From: DTLA01 sp034436295
Lineage (GTDB): Bacteria > Chloroflexota > Anaerolineae > DTLA01
Assembly: GCA_034436295.1 (NCBI GenBank)
Contig: DAOTVT010000070.1
Location: 1 to 16,831 of the forward strand
Reading direction: 5' to 3'
DNA length: 16,831 nucleotides
Shown one piece after another: positions 1 to 6,811 of this stretch (its first letter is position 1; each line of letters starts with the position of its first letter). The position numbers and the translations under genes are program-made. The notes beneath the pieces are model-generated. The model was given only the letters and a program-made list of their open reading frames with translations. It ran no database searches and was not told the origin of the DNA.

Positions 1-5
1 CATCC

Positions 6-29
6 ACGAATAACACGAATCTACGCGAA
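6..29 (+). repeat. Interspersed 24-nt repeat, copy 1
   Basis: This 24-nt word matches 16428-16451 in all but one position (T against C at position 17 of the word). Its core, CACGAATC-ACGCGAA, is also related to the paired repeats at 5171-5212 and 5262-5297. It appears to be a genome-wide extragenic repeat family of unknown function. Confidence 0.6.
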
Positions 30-45
30 GGGCAGGACGACGCAT

Positions 46-87
46 CCGCTGGCGGAGAGGGGGAAGCCGAAGGCTGGGGGTGAGGTG
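46..87 (+). repeat. REP-like half element, copy 1
   Basis: The unit begins CCGCTGGCGGAGAGGGGG and ends GGGGGTGAGGTG. The same unit, with very few differences, lies at 6812-6851 on the right side of the insertion sequence, and an inverted copy of its first part lies at 5301-5333 on the left side. The three copies show it is a mobile or dispersed extragenic element, independent of the insertion sequence. Confidence 0.6.
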
Positions 88-106
88 CGAAGCCCTGCGG
101 GCTGGG

Positions 107-136
107 CGTAGGGGCGACGCATGCGTCGCCCCTACG
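107..136. repeat. 30-bp perfect palindrome
   Basis: Two 15-nt arms meet with no spacer at 121/122; the left arm is CGTAGGGGCGACGCA and the right arm is its exact reverse complement. It sits among other extragenic repeats and is not next to a promoter. It could form a cruciform or act as an RNA hairpin if transcribed, but no role can be read from the sequence. Confidence 0.7.
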
Positions 137-161
137 TGGTGCGTCGCGCCGCGGGCGCCAG

Positions 162-194
162 CCCTCACCCTAACCCTCTCCCGCCGGGAGAGGG
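162..194. repeat. Hairpin repeat (CCCTCTCCC family), copy 1
   Basis: A 9-bp stem, CCCTCTCCC (174-182) and GGGAGAGGG (186-194), encloses a 3-nt loop. The 21 nt from 162 to 182 are identical to 6982-7002, where the same stem has a different loop. Identical stems with variable loops are typical of REP-type extragenic elements. Confidence 0.65.
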
Positions 195-408
195 GACGGC
201 GGGCGGCCGTGCTCTTCGCGGCTTTCGCGCCCTTTCGTGTCCTTCGCGATCCAAATGCCCCCGGCGCGGGGTGGGTGCGCGGCAAATCCGTAGTTCTCCG
301 CGTGCTCGGCGTCCTCGGCGGTGAAAATCCCGGGCATGCCGCGCGGGAGTTCAGCCCCGCACGTGCACCCCTCACCCTGGCGCTCTGGCGGCGGGAGAGA
401 GGATGGCG

Positions 409-2028
409 CTAGCCGGACGGCACGGCGAAGAACCAGTTAAAGTCCGCGTTCACGCCCGGATCCGACAGGTCTATGTTGCCGTTCCAGCCGCCCAGCCCGA
501 TCCTGGGCGATGTCATCGTGTCGGCGATGAGCGAACCGAAGTACGTCCAGTTCTGCCCGTTGGGGCTGATGTAGCCCGTGTACTGACTGCCGCGACGCAC
601 CAGCCGCAAGTACATGACCGGGTAGGCTGGCACGGGCAGCGTGGTCTCGCTGTAGTACGAGAAATCGTGGCCGGGCTTGCGCTTGGCGAGAACCAGCATG
701 CGCGTGCCGTTCTCGTAGCGCACAGTCAGTTTTACATAATGATTGGACTCTTGGTAAACCACCAGGCCCGCTTCGTGCTTGTTGCGCGTCGGCGTCCAGT
801 CCAGCGCGGTGCGGATGTCAAAGTTGGCCGTGGGGAACTGCTGCAGCAGGATGCTCCGCGCGGTGTCGTTGAAATTCAGTTCGCCGATGTCGGTCTTGAT
901 GCGCAGATACCCCGGTCGCTCGGTCAGGCTCCACTTGCTCATGGCCGGGCGTAGCCACTGCCAGCGCGTGTCTAGCACCGACGACGAGAAGTGGTCGTAC
1001 TTGTCAAACGGCTGGATGTTCAGGGTGTAGGGCACGGTGTTGCTGGAGTCGCCATGCCCGTACACGTGGAACACGTAGTACCCCGACTGGTTGACCACGT
1101 ACCAGCCCTCTTCGGCGCCAGCCCCCTCGTGGTCTATGGATGCCACCGACTCGCCATTGGGGTTGAAGATTTCCAGGCCCAAATCCAGCGTGGGATGGTA
1201 CAGCGTCAGCGTTACGAACTTGGTGTCGTCAATCCAGACGCCGTAGTAGTCCTCGTCGGTCGGCGTGCAGATGTACGCGTCGGCCAGGCTGATGGGCACG
1301 CCCAGGAAGCCCGCCGCTGTGTCGTAGGTGTCGTTGGGTTCATAGGAGTCGTTGCACGGCACCGGCGTGGGCGTGCGGGTGCGGGTTGGTGTGCGGGTGG
1401 GCGTGGCGGTGGGCGTGAGCGTGGCGGTGGGCGTGTGTTCGGGCGTGGGCGTGTAGGTCAGTGCTGTGAAGTCCAGGATGCGCACCGAGTAGCCGTAGTA
1501 GTGCCGCCATTGCACCTGCGTCGGCAGGAACGTGTAGCCCTCTTTCTCGGGCCAGACGGTTACGGTCTCGTCGCCTGGGATGGGCTGGAAGGGCGACTGG
1601 TAGAAGCCGTTGGCGTCGGTCGTGGCGACGGGCGTGGGCTGGTAGGACGCGAAGCGGCGGTAGATGGTAACGCCGGGCAGGCCGGGGCCGGTTTCGTCGT
1701 TCAGGCGCACGTATCCCTGGACGACCAGCCCGGGCGCCTGGGTGGGCGTGGCGGTGGGGGAGCGGGTGGGCGTGGCGCTTGCCGTGGCGGTGGGCGCGGC
1801 CGCTGGGGTGAGGGTGGATGTGGGCGTCTGGGTCGGGGCGGTTGTGGGCGTGCGGGTTGGGGTGCGGGTGGACGTGGTAGCGGGGGCGACGCCGCGCTGG
1901 ACGGCGACGCACGGGAGATAGGCCCGCGGCGTTCGGGATGCGACTGCGGGGGTCGCGGCCCGAACGCTGACGGCCACCACGCCGATGGCGACTGCCAGTA
2001 TTCCGATGATGACTGCACGCTGCTTCAC
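409..2028 (-). CDS. Secreted multidomain surface protein (CpReg-like, PPC, concanavalin-like)
   Basis: This 539-residue protein is predicted to be exported and to act outside the cell. Residues 1-30 form a signal peptide with a long hydrophobic core. A Thr-Pro-rich linker (about 51-99) leads to a carboxypeptidase-regulatory-like beta sandwich (about 102-190). A second Thr-Pro linker (191-224) leads to a PPC-type domain (about 225-340) with the usual SYEPNDTYDTA opening and a GxYxFHVYG strand. The C-terminus (about 341-539) resembles the concanavalin-like DUF1349/LamG group. No catalytic domain is visible, although PPC domains are usually attached to peptidases, so an adhesive or carbohydrate-binding role is inferred. 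The start is GTG at 2028, preceded by GGAGGAGGG at good spacing. It is transcribed divergently from the DUF362 gene. The domain calls are by eye; the C-terminal one is the least certain. Confidence 0.8.
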   Translation of the reverse strand: MKQRAVIIGILAVAIGVVAVSVRAATPAVASRTPRAYLPCVAVQRGVAPATTSTRTPTRTPTTAPTQTPTSTLTPAAAPTATASATPTRSPTATPTQAPGLVVQGYVRLNDETGPGLPGVTIYRRFASYQPTPVATTDANGFYQSPFQPIPGDETVTVWPEKEGYTFLPTQVQWRHYYGYSVRILDFTALTYTPTPEHTPTATLTPTATPTRTPTRTRTPTPVPCNDSYEPNDTYDTAAGFLGVPISLADAYICTPTDEDYYGVWIDDTKFVTLTLYHPTLDLGLEIFNPNGESVASIDHEGAGAEEGWYVVNQSGYYVFHVYGHGDSSNTVPYTLNIQPFDKYDHFSSSVLDTRWQWLRPAMSKWSLTERPGYLRIKTDIGELNFNDTARSILLQQFPTANFDIRTALDWTPTRNKHEAGLVVYQESNHYVKLTVRYENGTRMLVLAKRKPGHDFSYYSETTLPVPAYPVMYLRLVRRGSQYTGYISPNGQNWTYFGSLIADTMTSPRIGLGGWNGNIDLSDPGVNADFNWFFAVPSG

Positions 2029-2082
2029 GACGATCCCTCCTCCCCAGCGGCCAACGCAGGCCGCGCGTCCACGGTCTTACCC

Positions 2083-2112
2083 ATTCTAGTGGACATTAGG
2101 GGTCGGGGGCAA
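2083..2112 (-). promoter_or_regulatory. Possible promoter of the leftward surface-protein gene
   Basis: On the minus strand, TTGCCC (2107-2112) and TAGAAT (2083-2088) are separated by 18 bp, giving an expected transcript start about 50 nt before the GTG at 2028. The match is moderate (4/6 and 5/6). The rest of the 355-bp divergent region holds the rightward promoter and a hairpin. Confidence 0.4.
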
Positions 2113-2161
2113 TGGGAAAAAAGGCCTGTCGTGAGGGGTGGGGGGCAAAACCCGACCGAAT

Positions 2162-2190
2162 TTGGCCGCTTTTGCGCGTGCGGGTATAAT
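2162..2190 (+). promoter_or_regulatory. Probable promoter of the DUF362 gene
   Basis: A perfect TATAAT (2185-2190) lies 17 bp downstream of a weak -35 box, TTGGCC (2162-2167). The predicted leader is about 185 nt and contains the 16-bp hairpin at 2221-2256. A weak -35 box beside a perfect -10 box could mean activator dependence, but no binding site is clear. Confidence 0.5.
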
Positions 2191-2220
2191 GGCTGCGGGA
2201 TGTATTGCGGAGAAAGGGCA

Positions 2221-2256
2221 GAGGTGCGACGCACTTCCGAAAGTGCGTCGCACCTC
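2221..2256. repeat. 16-bp perfect inverted repeat in the DUF362 leader
   Basis: The arms GAGGTGCGACGCACTT (2221-2236) and their exact complement (2241-2256) enclose the 4-nt loop CCGA. It lies about 25 nt after the predicted transcript start and 127 nt before the start codon. No T-run follows, so it is not a canonical terminator. It may be an extragenic repeat that landed in the leader, an mRNA-stabilising hairpin, or a regulatory site. Confidence 0.65.
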
Positions 2257-2383
2257 GGTCGCCAACACAAGACGGAGCTGAATCCGCGAGGGCTTGTTTG
2301 CGCTCGCGCGCTTCGCCGACATCGGTGCCGACCGCTGACGGCTGCGCGGCCAGCCATCGGCAAGGCCAAAGGAGAACATGGAC

Positions 2384-3412
2384 ATGAACGAAATAGATCG
2401 GCGCGAGTTCATCCGCCGGATGATCCTGCTGGCGTTGGGCGCGACGGCGGCATCGTCGGGGCTGGCGCGGTGCGGTTCCCCCTCCGCGCTGACGGCGGCG
2501 CCCGCCACCCCGCCGCGGCCGACCGCTACCCCCACCCCCATGCCGCCTGCGGCCACAGCGGCAGGCCCCACGCCGACGGGGCAGCCCCCCGCGCCCGCCA
2601 CTGGCGACGCCTACCTGGCCGTGGCGCGCGGCGACAGCCCCACGGCCCTGGTGCAGGCGGCCATTCGCGCCATCGGCGGCATTGAGCGCTTCGTGAAGCC
2701 AGGCGCCGATGTCATCATCAAGCCCAACATCTGCGTGGCGTATCACGGGCCGGAGTACGCGGCGACCACCAACCCCCAAGTCGTGGGCGCGCTGGTGGCA
2801 CTGTGCCTGGGCGCGGGAGCCAGGCGCGTGCGCGTGATGGACAATCCCTTCGGCGGCAGTCCCGAGGCCGCCTATGCCCGCAGCGGCATCGCCGACGCGG
2901 TGAAAGCCGCCGGCGGCCAGATGGAGATCATGTCCGAGATGAAGTACGCGACCGCCCCCATCCCGCAGGGCAAAGACCTGAAGCAAATCCGCATCTACCG
3001 CGACGCGCTGGATGCCGACGTGTTCATCAACGTGCCCATCGCCAAGGATCACGGCCTGGCGCGGCTGACGTTGGGCATGAAGAATCTCCTCGGCGTCATC
3101 TGGGATCGCCCCGCTATGCACCGCAACATGGGTCAGCGCATCGCGGAACTGACCAGCCTGGTGCGCCCCACGCTGACGGTTGTGGATGCGGTGCGTATCC
3201 TCATGGCCAACGGCCCCACGGGCGGCAACCTGGCCGACGTGAAGCAGACCAACACGGTCATCGCCAGCGCCGACATCGTCGCCGCCGACGCCTATGCCAC
3301 GTCGCTGTTCGGGCTGACGCCGATGGACGTGTCGTACATCCCCGCCGCTGCGAAGATGGGCCTGGGGACGATGGACTTGGCGGGCGTGAAAGTGGAGGAG
3401 ATCAGCGTATAG
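2384..3412 (+). CDS. Tat-exported DUF362 domain protein
   Basis: The protein has 342 residues. The N-terminus contains a twin-arginine motif (DRREFIRR, residues 5-12) and a hydrophobic stretch ending near Cys30, so export in folded form by the Tat system is likely. The residues before Cys30 (LAR) are a poor lipobox, so lipid attachment is only possible. A Thr-Pro-Ala linker (about 37-74) tethers the DUF362 domain (about 75-342), recognisable by VIIKPNICV, the FINVPIAKDHG segment and LGMKNLLGVIWDR. The biochemical role of DUF362 is not established; it often occurs with iron-sulfur proteins, as here. No ferredoxin motif lies in this protein itself. ATG at 2378 is an alternative start, but AAAGGAG at 2368-2374 sits better before 2384. 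The next gene is the membrane ferredoxin at 3589; joint function is inferred from proximity. Confidence 0.85.
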   Translation: MNEIDRREFIRRMILLALGATAASSGLARCGSPSALTAAPATPPRPTATPTPMPPAATAAGPTPTGQPPAPATGDAYLAVARGDSPTALVQAAIRAIGGIERFVKPGADVIIKPNICVAYHGPEYAATTNPQVVGALVALCLGAGARRVRVMDNPFGGSPEAAYARSGIADAVKAAGGQMEIMSEMKYATAPIPQGKDLKQIRIYRDALDADVFINVPIAKDHGLARLTLGMKNLLGVIWDRPAMHRNMGQRIAELTSLVRPTLTVVDAVRILMANGPTGGNLADVKQTNTVIASADIVAADAYATSLFGLTPMDVSYIPAAAKMGLGTMDLAGVKVEEISV

Positions 3413-3429
3413 CGGCCAGCAGTTGGCCT

Positions 3430-3576
3430 TCAGCCATCAGCAATCAGCAATCAGCAATCAGCAGTCAGTGGTCAGCAGTTCAGCAGTCAGCAGGTCAGGG
3501 GTCAGCATGGAGTTTGCTGCCAGCGGCTGATGGCTGATGGCTGATGGCTAGAGGCTAATGGCTAATGGCTAATGGC
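3430..3576. repeat. Heptamer repeat arrays in inverted arrangement
   Basis: The left part repeats a 7-nt unit, ATCAGCA, with drift to GTCAGCA and similar forms (about 3433-3515). The right part repeats CTGATGG, then CTAATGG (about 3526-3576). The two halves are complementary (GCCATCAGC against GCTGATGGC), so the stretch could fold into a long imperfect hairpin. The right array runs to within a few bases of the ribosome binding site of the next gene and creates spurious upstream ATG codons in its frame. Confidence 0.7.
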
Positions 3577-3588
3577 TTGGAGAGTGCG

Positions 3589-5094
3589 ATGACCGCAAAG
3601 ACTTGGCGACGCGCGCGGCAAGCGGTGCAGATTCTGGCGGCGGTGCTGTTCGTGTACCTGCTCCTGGGCACGCGGCAGGGCCTGCCGACCTTCCTGCCCC
3701 ACGACCTGTTCTTCCGCCTGGATCCGCTGGCGGGGGCTACGGCCATGCTCGCCGGCAGGCGGTGGATCGCGGCGCTGGCGCTGGGGGTGGCGACCCTCGC
3801 GCTGGCGGTGCTGGCCGGGCGGGCCTGGTGCGGCTGGCTGTGCCCCCTGGGCGCGGCGCTGGACTGGACGCGCCCGCGCCGGTCTCGCGAGGGCGACCCC
3901 CGCGGCAACTGGCGCAGCGTCAAGCACGGCCTGCTGCTGGTCATCCTGTTCGCGGCGCTCCTCGGCAATCTCACCCTGCTGGTGCTGGACCCGCTCACGC
4001 TCCTGTTTCGCACGATGACCGCGGCGGTCTTGCCTGCCGTCAACGCGCTGCTCACGGCGGCGGAATCGGCGCTATATGCCATCGGGCCTTTGCAGAGGCC
4101 GCTGGAGTGGGTGGACGGCGTGCTACGGGGCGCGGGCCTGGTGGGCGGGGAGCCGGCGTTCCAGCAGGGCGTTGTGCTGGCGTTGGTGTTTGCGGGCGTC
4201 CTGGCGCTGAATGTAATCCGCCCGCGCTTCTGGTGCCGCTACCTGTGCCCGCTGGGGGCGCTGCTGGGTCTCGTGTCCAAAGCCTCGCTCCTGCGGCATC
4301 ATGTGGATGCCGACGCCTGCGTGGCCTGCGGCAAGTGCGCCCGCGCCTGTCCCACCGGCACGGTGGATCCCGCGCGCGGGTACGCGGCCGACCCATCCGA
4401 GTGCACGCTGTGCCTGGACTGCGCGGCGGTGTGCCCGACGAATGCCGTGGCGTTCCGGTGGCATCTTGTGCCGGCGGACTGGCGCGAGTACGACCCGTCG
4501 CGGCGGCAGGCGCTCGTGTCGCTGGGCGTGGCGGTGGCGGGCGTGGGCCTGTTGCGCGCCGCGCCAGCCGCAAGGCGAGACCATCCGCGCCTCATCCGTC
4601 CGCCTGGCGCGCGCGAGAATGGCCTGCTGGACAAGTGCGTCCGCTGCGGCGAGTGCATGAAGGTCTGCCCCACGTCGGGCCTGCAGCCGAGCCTGGACGT
4701 GGCCGGGCTGGAGGGGCTGTGGACGCCGGTGCTGGTGCCGCGCCTGGGCTACTGCGACTACTCGTGCCATTTGTGCGGCCAGGCGTGCCCCACGGGCGCT
4801 ATCCCGCCCCTGTCGCTGGACGACAAGCGGCAGGCGGTCATCGGCGTGGCCTACATTGACGAGAACCGCTGCATCCCCTGGGCCGACGGCGTGGACTGCA
4901 TCGTGTGCGAGGAGATGTGCCCCGTGCCCGACAAGGCCATCCAACTGGACGTGCAGACGGTAACGCGACCCGACGGCACGGTGGCCGAGGTGCGCCGCCC
5001 GCGGGTGATCCGCGAGCGGTGCATCGGGTGCGGCATCTGCGAGTACAAGTGCCCGCTCAACGGCGAGGCGGCGATACGGGTGTACGCGCCGTAG
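3589..5094 (+). CDS. Membrane-bound 4Fe-4S polyferredoxin (NapH/MauN-like)
   Basis: The 501-residue protein is expected to carry electrons across or along the cytoplasmic membrane. The N-terminal half has several hydrophobic segments and two NapH-type CxxxCP motifs, CGWLCPLGA (Cys81, Cys85) and CRYLCPLGA (Cys216, Cys220). Ferredoxin-type cysteine sets follow at 244-254, 272-282, 350-360, 389-401, 428-444 and 478-488, enough for six [4Fe-4S] clusters. A hydrophobic segment (about 305-325) lies between the second and third sets. The set at 428 has a wide first gap (CIPWADGVDC). The start is ATG at 3589, placed by GGAG at 3579-3582; the upstream in-frame ATG at 3565 lies inside the heptamer repeats and has no binding site. 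The donor and acceptor are unknown. The neighbouring exported DUF362 protein is a candidate partner. Confidence 0.88.
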   Translation: MTAKTWRRARQAVQILAAVLFVYLLLGTRQGLPTFLPHDLFFRLDPLAGATAMLAGRRWIAALALGVATLALAVLAGRAWCGWLCPLGAALDWTRPRRSREGDPRGNWRSVKHGLLLVILFAALLGNLTLLVLDPLTLLFRTMTAAVLPAVNALLTAAESALYAIGPLQRPLEWVDGVLRGAGLVGGEPAFQQGVVLALVFAGVLALNVIRPRFWCRYLCPLGALLGLVSKASLLRHHVDADACVACGKCARACPTGTVDPARGYAADPSECTLCLDCAAVCPTNAVAFRWHLVPADWREYDPSRRQALVSLGVAVAGVGLLRAAPAARRDHPRLIRPPGARENGLLDKCVRCGECMKVCPTSGLQPSLDVAGLEGLWTPVLVPRLGYCDYSCHLCGQACPTGAIPPLSLDDKRQAVIGVAYIDENRCIPWADGVDCIVCEEMCPVPDKAIQLDVQTVTRPDGTVAEVRRPRVIRERCIGCGICEYKCPLNGEAAIRVYAP

Positions 5095-5170
5095 GGCATT
5101 GGGGATCCATGGACACCGCGAATTGGACGAAGGGAAGCGGGATCCGCGGAGGGCCGCGAAATGCGGGGCA

Positions 5171-5297
5171 AGGAACCGCGAATCCACGCGAATGAACGCG
5201 AATTTTTCCCCAGCCCGCGGGGCTTCGCCCCTTCAGCCCGATGCTTCGGCGTCGGGCGACGAGGAACCGCGAATCCACGCGAATGAACGCGAATTTT
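5171..5297. repeat. Pair of direct extragenic repeats (36 nt)
   Basis: The unit beginning AGGAACCGCGAATCC and ending GCGAATTTT occurs at 5171-5206 and again at 5262-5297, 91 bp apart and identical over 36 nt. Between the copies lies a CG-rich hairpin-forming segment (5212-5260) that has an inverted relative at about 6867-6917, on the other side of the insertion sequence. The core word resembles the repeats at 6-29 and 16428-16451. Confidence 0.65.
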
Positions 5298-5300
5298 GCC

Positions 5301-5352
5301 CCCCGCCTTCGGCCGCCCCCTCTCCGCCAGCGGCTTATCATTACCCATAAGT
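5301..5352 (+). repeat. Left arm of the ~52-bp inverted repeat around the insertion sequence
   Basis: This arm pairs with 6793-6845 with very few differences. It has two parts: the inner 18 nt are the terminal repeat of the insertion sequence (5334-5351), and the outer part (5301-5333) is an inverted copy of the REP-like half element seen at 46-87. Confidence 0.7.
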
Positions 5353-6811
5353 AGCGTTGGGTTGGGGAGGGGGAGAAGGGTGCAGCAGTTGCCAGGTGGC
5401 AGCGATATCGTGTAGGTGGCGCAGTCCGCGCCAGATGGTCTTGACACCGGGTTGACCATCGGACTTGCGGGCCAGAAACCCGCCCAATTGCGCAATCCAG
5501 CGGACAGCCTGCTGTAACGTAGGTGGTTCCGCCGGTGGAACCGGCGTCTTGTGAATCGTGCAGTACAGGGCTTGCCACTCGTGGGTCTCCAAAGCCAAGG
5601 TGCATGGCGCATCAGGACAGCGTCGGGCTACATAGGTCAACCATAGCAAGCGCCATGTCACGATGCAGTACGTCGCCACTGCCCTCTCTAGGCGTTCGGC
5701 TGTCTCCAACTGCAACGCTTCCACCGCACAACCGCTTTTTAGAACGTAGTGGTACCGTTCTATGAGCCAGCGATAACTGTACCAGAGGATACAGCGCAAG
5801 GCATCGCCGAAGGTGTTCACCGGCAACGTCGTCCACAGCAACCACTGGACCGGGTTCTCCCCAGCGGGGGCTGCTTCCTCTTGGGCCAACACAAGGTTGA
5901 CCGCCACCGGTGCCAACTGACCCCGACCACGCCGGTGCCTGGGTGGCTGCACCATGACCGATGTGAAGCGCACGCTCACAGTGGCCTCCCGCGCCGGCTT
6001 ATCCTCCTTGCGCTGTAGCGTGAGCGTGTATTGCCCGACTACAGGCAATTGCTGCACCATCTCCCACAAATACCCCTCGGCATCTACCCGACGGTTGTGC
6101 GCCGCGCGAATCAGCAACTCGCTGCCCGGTCGACGAGACAGGGCGAACAGGTCGTAGATATCTGCCTCTCGGTCAGCAATCATCACGACCCCCTTATCTT
6201 CCGGTACGACGGCCTCACTGGCCAGCATGGCCGTCAGCCAACGTTGGCTTTCCTTATCCTTCGTCTCCAATCGTCGGCGGCGGTGGCGCTTCCCCACATC
6301 CTCGGGGTCACGCACCCAGACGTTCTGGTGCAGCAACCCCAGCGGTACACCCTGCTCGCTGACCGCCAGCGATGAATGCACCTTGAGACCCCGCAATGCC
6401 GGATGATCCAGCGGCCCCAACCCTTTCGTGGCCGGGTGGTGCGTGAAATCCAGATTCGTCGTGTCTTGGATGACCAGCACCAATGGGTGGGGCTTGATCC
6501 TCTCTAGCGTCGCGTGCAGATGGGCCGCTCGGATTGCTTCCGGGGTAACCTTTTCCGAGTCCCAGAACCGATAGGCCGCTTTCGTGGCTGACCATCGGCC
6601 ACAGGCTTCTGGGACGCTCGCTGTTGGCTTCGCGGCCAGGTCCTCCACAACCTGTATGAGCCGCTTTCTCAACCGTACGTCACCAAACTGTGCATGACTC
6701 AACTCAGCCGCTGCCCACCCCTCCATCTTTCTTTTCTCCTCTCTGTCTGACTTGACCCATCCCCATTCTACCACACTCCCTTTCGGCAGACGACTTGTGG
6801 GTAATGATAAG
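5334..6811 (-). mobile_element. IS4-family insertion sequence (Tn5-like), complete
   Basis: The element is 1478 bp and has 18-bp terminal inverted repeats, CTTATCATTACCCATAAG at the left (5334-5351) and the reverse complement of CTTGTGGGTAATGATAAG at the right (6794-6811), with one mismatch. It holds one transposase gene whose stop codon lies inside the left repeat. The flanking 10-mers, CCGCCAGCGG (5324-5333) and CCGCTGGCGG (6812-6821), agree at 8 of 10 positions as direct repeats and at all 10 as reverse complements. The target duplication is therefore ambiguous because the site was itself near-palindromic. Intact ends and an intact gene suggest a recent, possibly active copy. Confidence 0.85.
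5341..6726 (-). CDS. IS4-family transposase (Tn5-like)
   Basis: This is a DDE transposase of 461 residues that would cut and rejoin the ends of its own element. An N-terminal Tn5-type DNA-binding region (about 1-45, MEGWAAAELSHAQFGDVRL) is followed by the RNase-H-like core. The likely catalytic residues are Asp88 (VIQDTTNLDF), Asp185 (IADREADIYDLF) and Glu323. Glu323 belongs to a perfect Y-(2)-R-(3)-E-(6)-K signature (Tyr316, Arg319, Glu323, Lys330), the hallmark of the IS4 family. The length matches the family and no frameshift is seen. The start is ATG at 6726, with GAGGAG nine bases upstream; an in-frame GTG at 6774 would add 16 residues but has no clear binding site. The TAA stop (5341-5343) lies in the terminal repeat. 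Confidence 0.93.
   Translation of the reverse strand: MEGWAAAELSHAQFGDVRLRKRLIQVVEDLAAKPTASVPEACGRWSATKAAYRFWDSEKVTPEAIRAAHLHATLERIKPHPLVLVIQDTTNLDFTHHPATKGLGPLDHPALRGLKVHSSLAVSEQGVPLGLLHQNVWVRDPEDVGKRHRRRRLETKDKESQRWLTAMLASEAVVPEDKGVVMIADREADIYDLFALSRRPGSELLIRAAHNRRVDAEGYLWEMVQQLPVVGQYTLTLQRKEDKPAREATVSVRFTSVMVQPPRHRRGRGQLAPVAVNLVLAQEEAAPAGENPVQWLLWTTLPVNTFGDALRCILWYSYRWLIERYHYVLKSGCAVEALQLETAERLERAVATYCIVTWRLLWLTYVARRCPDAPCTLALETHEWQALYCTIHKTPVPPAEPPTLQQAVRWIAQLGGFLARKSDGQPGVKTIWRGLRHLHDIAATWQLLHPSPPPQPNATYG

Larger units (their letters stand above)
1..408. other. Intergenic mosaic of extragenic repeats
   Basis: No credible gene was found here. The open frames crossing it translate repeat DNA into Arg/Ala/Pro-rich peptides without a domain. 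Several repeat types lie side by side: a 24-nt word at 6-29 that recurs at 16428-16451, a REP-like half element at 46-87 that recurs beside the insertion sequence, a 30-bp perfect palindrome at 107-136, and a 9-bp-stem hairpin unit at 162-194 that recurs at 6982-7014. A stretch at about 210-325 is made of degenerate short words of the type CCTTCGCG and CTCGGCG. A decayed relative of the hairpin unit lies at about 368-402, just past the stop codon of the leftward gene at 409. Confidence 0.6.

Noticed and set aside
80..412. Small plus-strand open frame in the left intergenic region
   Set aside because: It consists wholly of translated extragenic repeats and palindromes.
2191..2383. Riboswitch in the DUF362 leader
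   Set aside because: Apart from the simple perfect hairpin, no known riboswitch core was recognised.
991..2685. Long plus-strand open frame spanning the first surface gene and the DUF362 start
   Set aside because: The product is Gly/Arg-rich low-complexity sequence and runs through a divergent promoter region; both real genes it overlaps have recognisable domains.
3430..3576. CRISPR-like array
   Set aside because: The units are 7 bp, contiguous, drifting and without unique spacers; no cas gene is present.
3565..3588. Upstream ATG of the membrane ferredoxin gene
   Set aside because: It is inside the heptamer array and has no ribosome binding site; ATG 3589 has GGAG at good spacing.
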